64,000 nt of DNA, taken from the NCBI RefSeq assembly GCF_032362555.1, contig NC_083512.1, positions 1,538,001 to 1,602,000 of the forward strand, written 5' to 3'. Both the position numbers and the translations under genes were made by a program. Source of the stretch: Amyelois transitella (taxonomy: Eukaryota > Arthropoda > Insecta > Lepidoptera > Pyralidae). Positions within the stretch are counted from its first letter, which is position 1. The number at the start of each line of letters is the position of its first letter. This document shows positions 63,584 to 64,000 of this stretch, one piece after another. The notes below the pieces were generated by a model that saw nothing but the letters and a program-made list of their open reading frames with translations, made no database searches and was not told where the DNA came from.

Positions 63584-63857
63584 ACTAGCTGTGCCTGCGA
63601 CTTCGTCCGCGTGGAATAGTTATTTTGGGCATCATTAAATGGCCATCAAGGATGAATAATTTACTCCGTTTTTTTTTCCCATTTTCCATTATTTCTTTGT
63701 TCCTAATAGTTGAAACGTGATGTTTTATAGCCTAAAGCCTTCCTCGATAAATGGTCTTTTCAACACAAAAATAATTTTTCAATTCCAACCAGTAGTTCCT
63801 GAGATTCTGCGCGTTCAAACAAACAAACTCTTCAGCTTTATAATATTAATATAGATA
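63584..63857 (+). repeat. Repeat C, full copy
   Basis: agctgtgcctgcgacttcgt through gttcctgagattctgcgcgt to ctttataatattaatataga. This is the most complete copy in the window. Confidence 0.8.
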
Positions 63858-63919
63858 CATACGCAGAGCGACTTGACCCAACTGGGTCAAGTTTTCGGTG
63901 TGATGTTAGTGGTACTATA

Positions 63920-64000
63920 GTGTTTGTTTGTTTGTAATATCTTTATTGCATAGTAATTTACACAGTAACAAGAAAATAGTAAATACAGTACCTACTACCA
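63920..64000 (-). repeat. LINE-like 3' end at the window edge
   Basis: gtttgtttgtttgtaatatc then tttattgcatag: in reverse, a 'gcaataaagatatt' end with an acaaacaaac tail. It continues past the right edge. Confidence 0.45.

Overview
This is a window of nuclear DNA from an insect, almost certainly a moth or butterfly. The protein genes are typical insect orthologs split by small GT-AG introns. The spaces between and inside them carry Lepidoptera-type interspersed repeats: a tRNA-derived SINE, a very abundant SINE-like repeat of about 250 bp with a TATG tail, and LINE 3' ends. There are no operons and no prokaryotic signals.

Layout, left to right. (1) The last exon of 5-aminolevulinate synthase (+, 2-229) converges on Cdc40/Prp17 (-, 23217-383). 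I could assemble Cdc40 completely from 11 exons into 575 codons. Its last intron is 15 kb long and full of repeats. (2) Only 352 bp separate the start codons of Cdc40 and the divergent V-ATPase subunit F gene Vha14 (+, 23570-24581). Downstream of the normal last exon of Vha14 lies a second, look-alike 11-codon terminal exon (25319-25351) with its own poly(A) signal. (3) Vha14 converges on a secreted alpha-carbonic anhydrase (-, 31319-25620, six exons, 321 aa, with all the catalytic residues I could place). (4) From 31.3 to 44.3 kb there is no host gene. This stretch holds repeats and one apparently whole, very young CsRn1/Kabuki-like LTR retrotransposon (37184-42196, minus strand, 515-bp LTRs that read as identical, 5-bp target duplication). 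(5) A head-to-head pair of genes follows: a 129-aa basic protein (-, 45636-44316) and a 2326-aa zinc-finger protein with an AT-hook (+, 46445-54842). The two end in nearly the same peptide (GVPVPEKM...). (6) Vps51/Fat-free (-, 60987-58885) is a single coding exon. (7) The last exon of an unrecognised gene lies at 63459-63202 (-).

The genes do not form one pathway. They are housekeeping genes (haem synthesis, splicing, proton pumping, retrograde vesicle traffic), one secreted enzyme and one chromatin-type zinc-finger gene. The points I find most worth following are the duplicated alternative last exon of Vha14, the shared C-terminal peptide of the two head-to-head genes, a TGACAG(TGACA) motif that recurs in three promoter regions, and the inverted-repeat and foldback structures in the Cdc40 introns.
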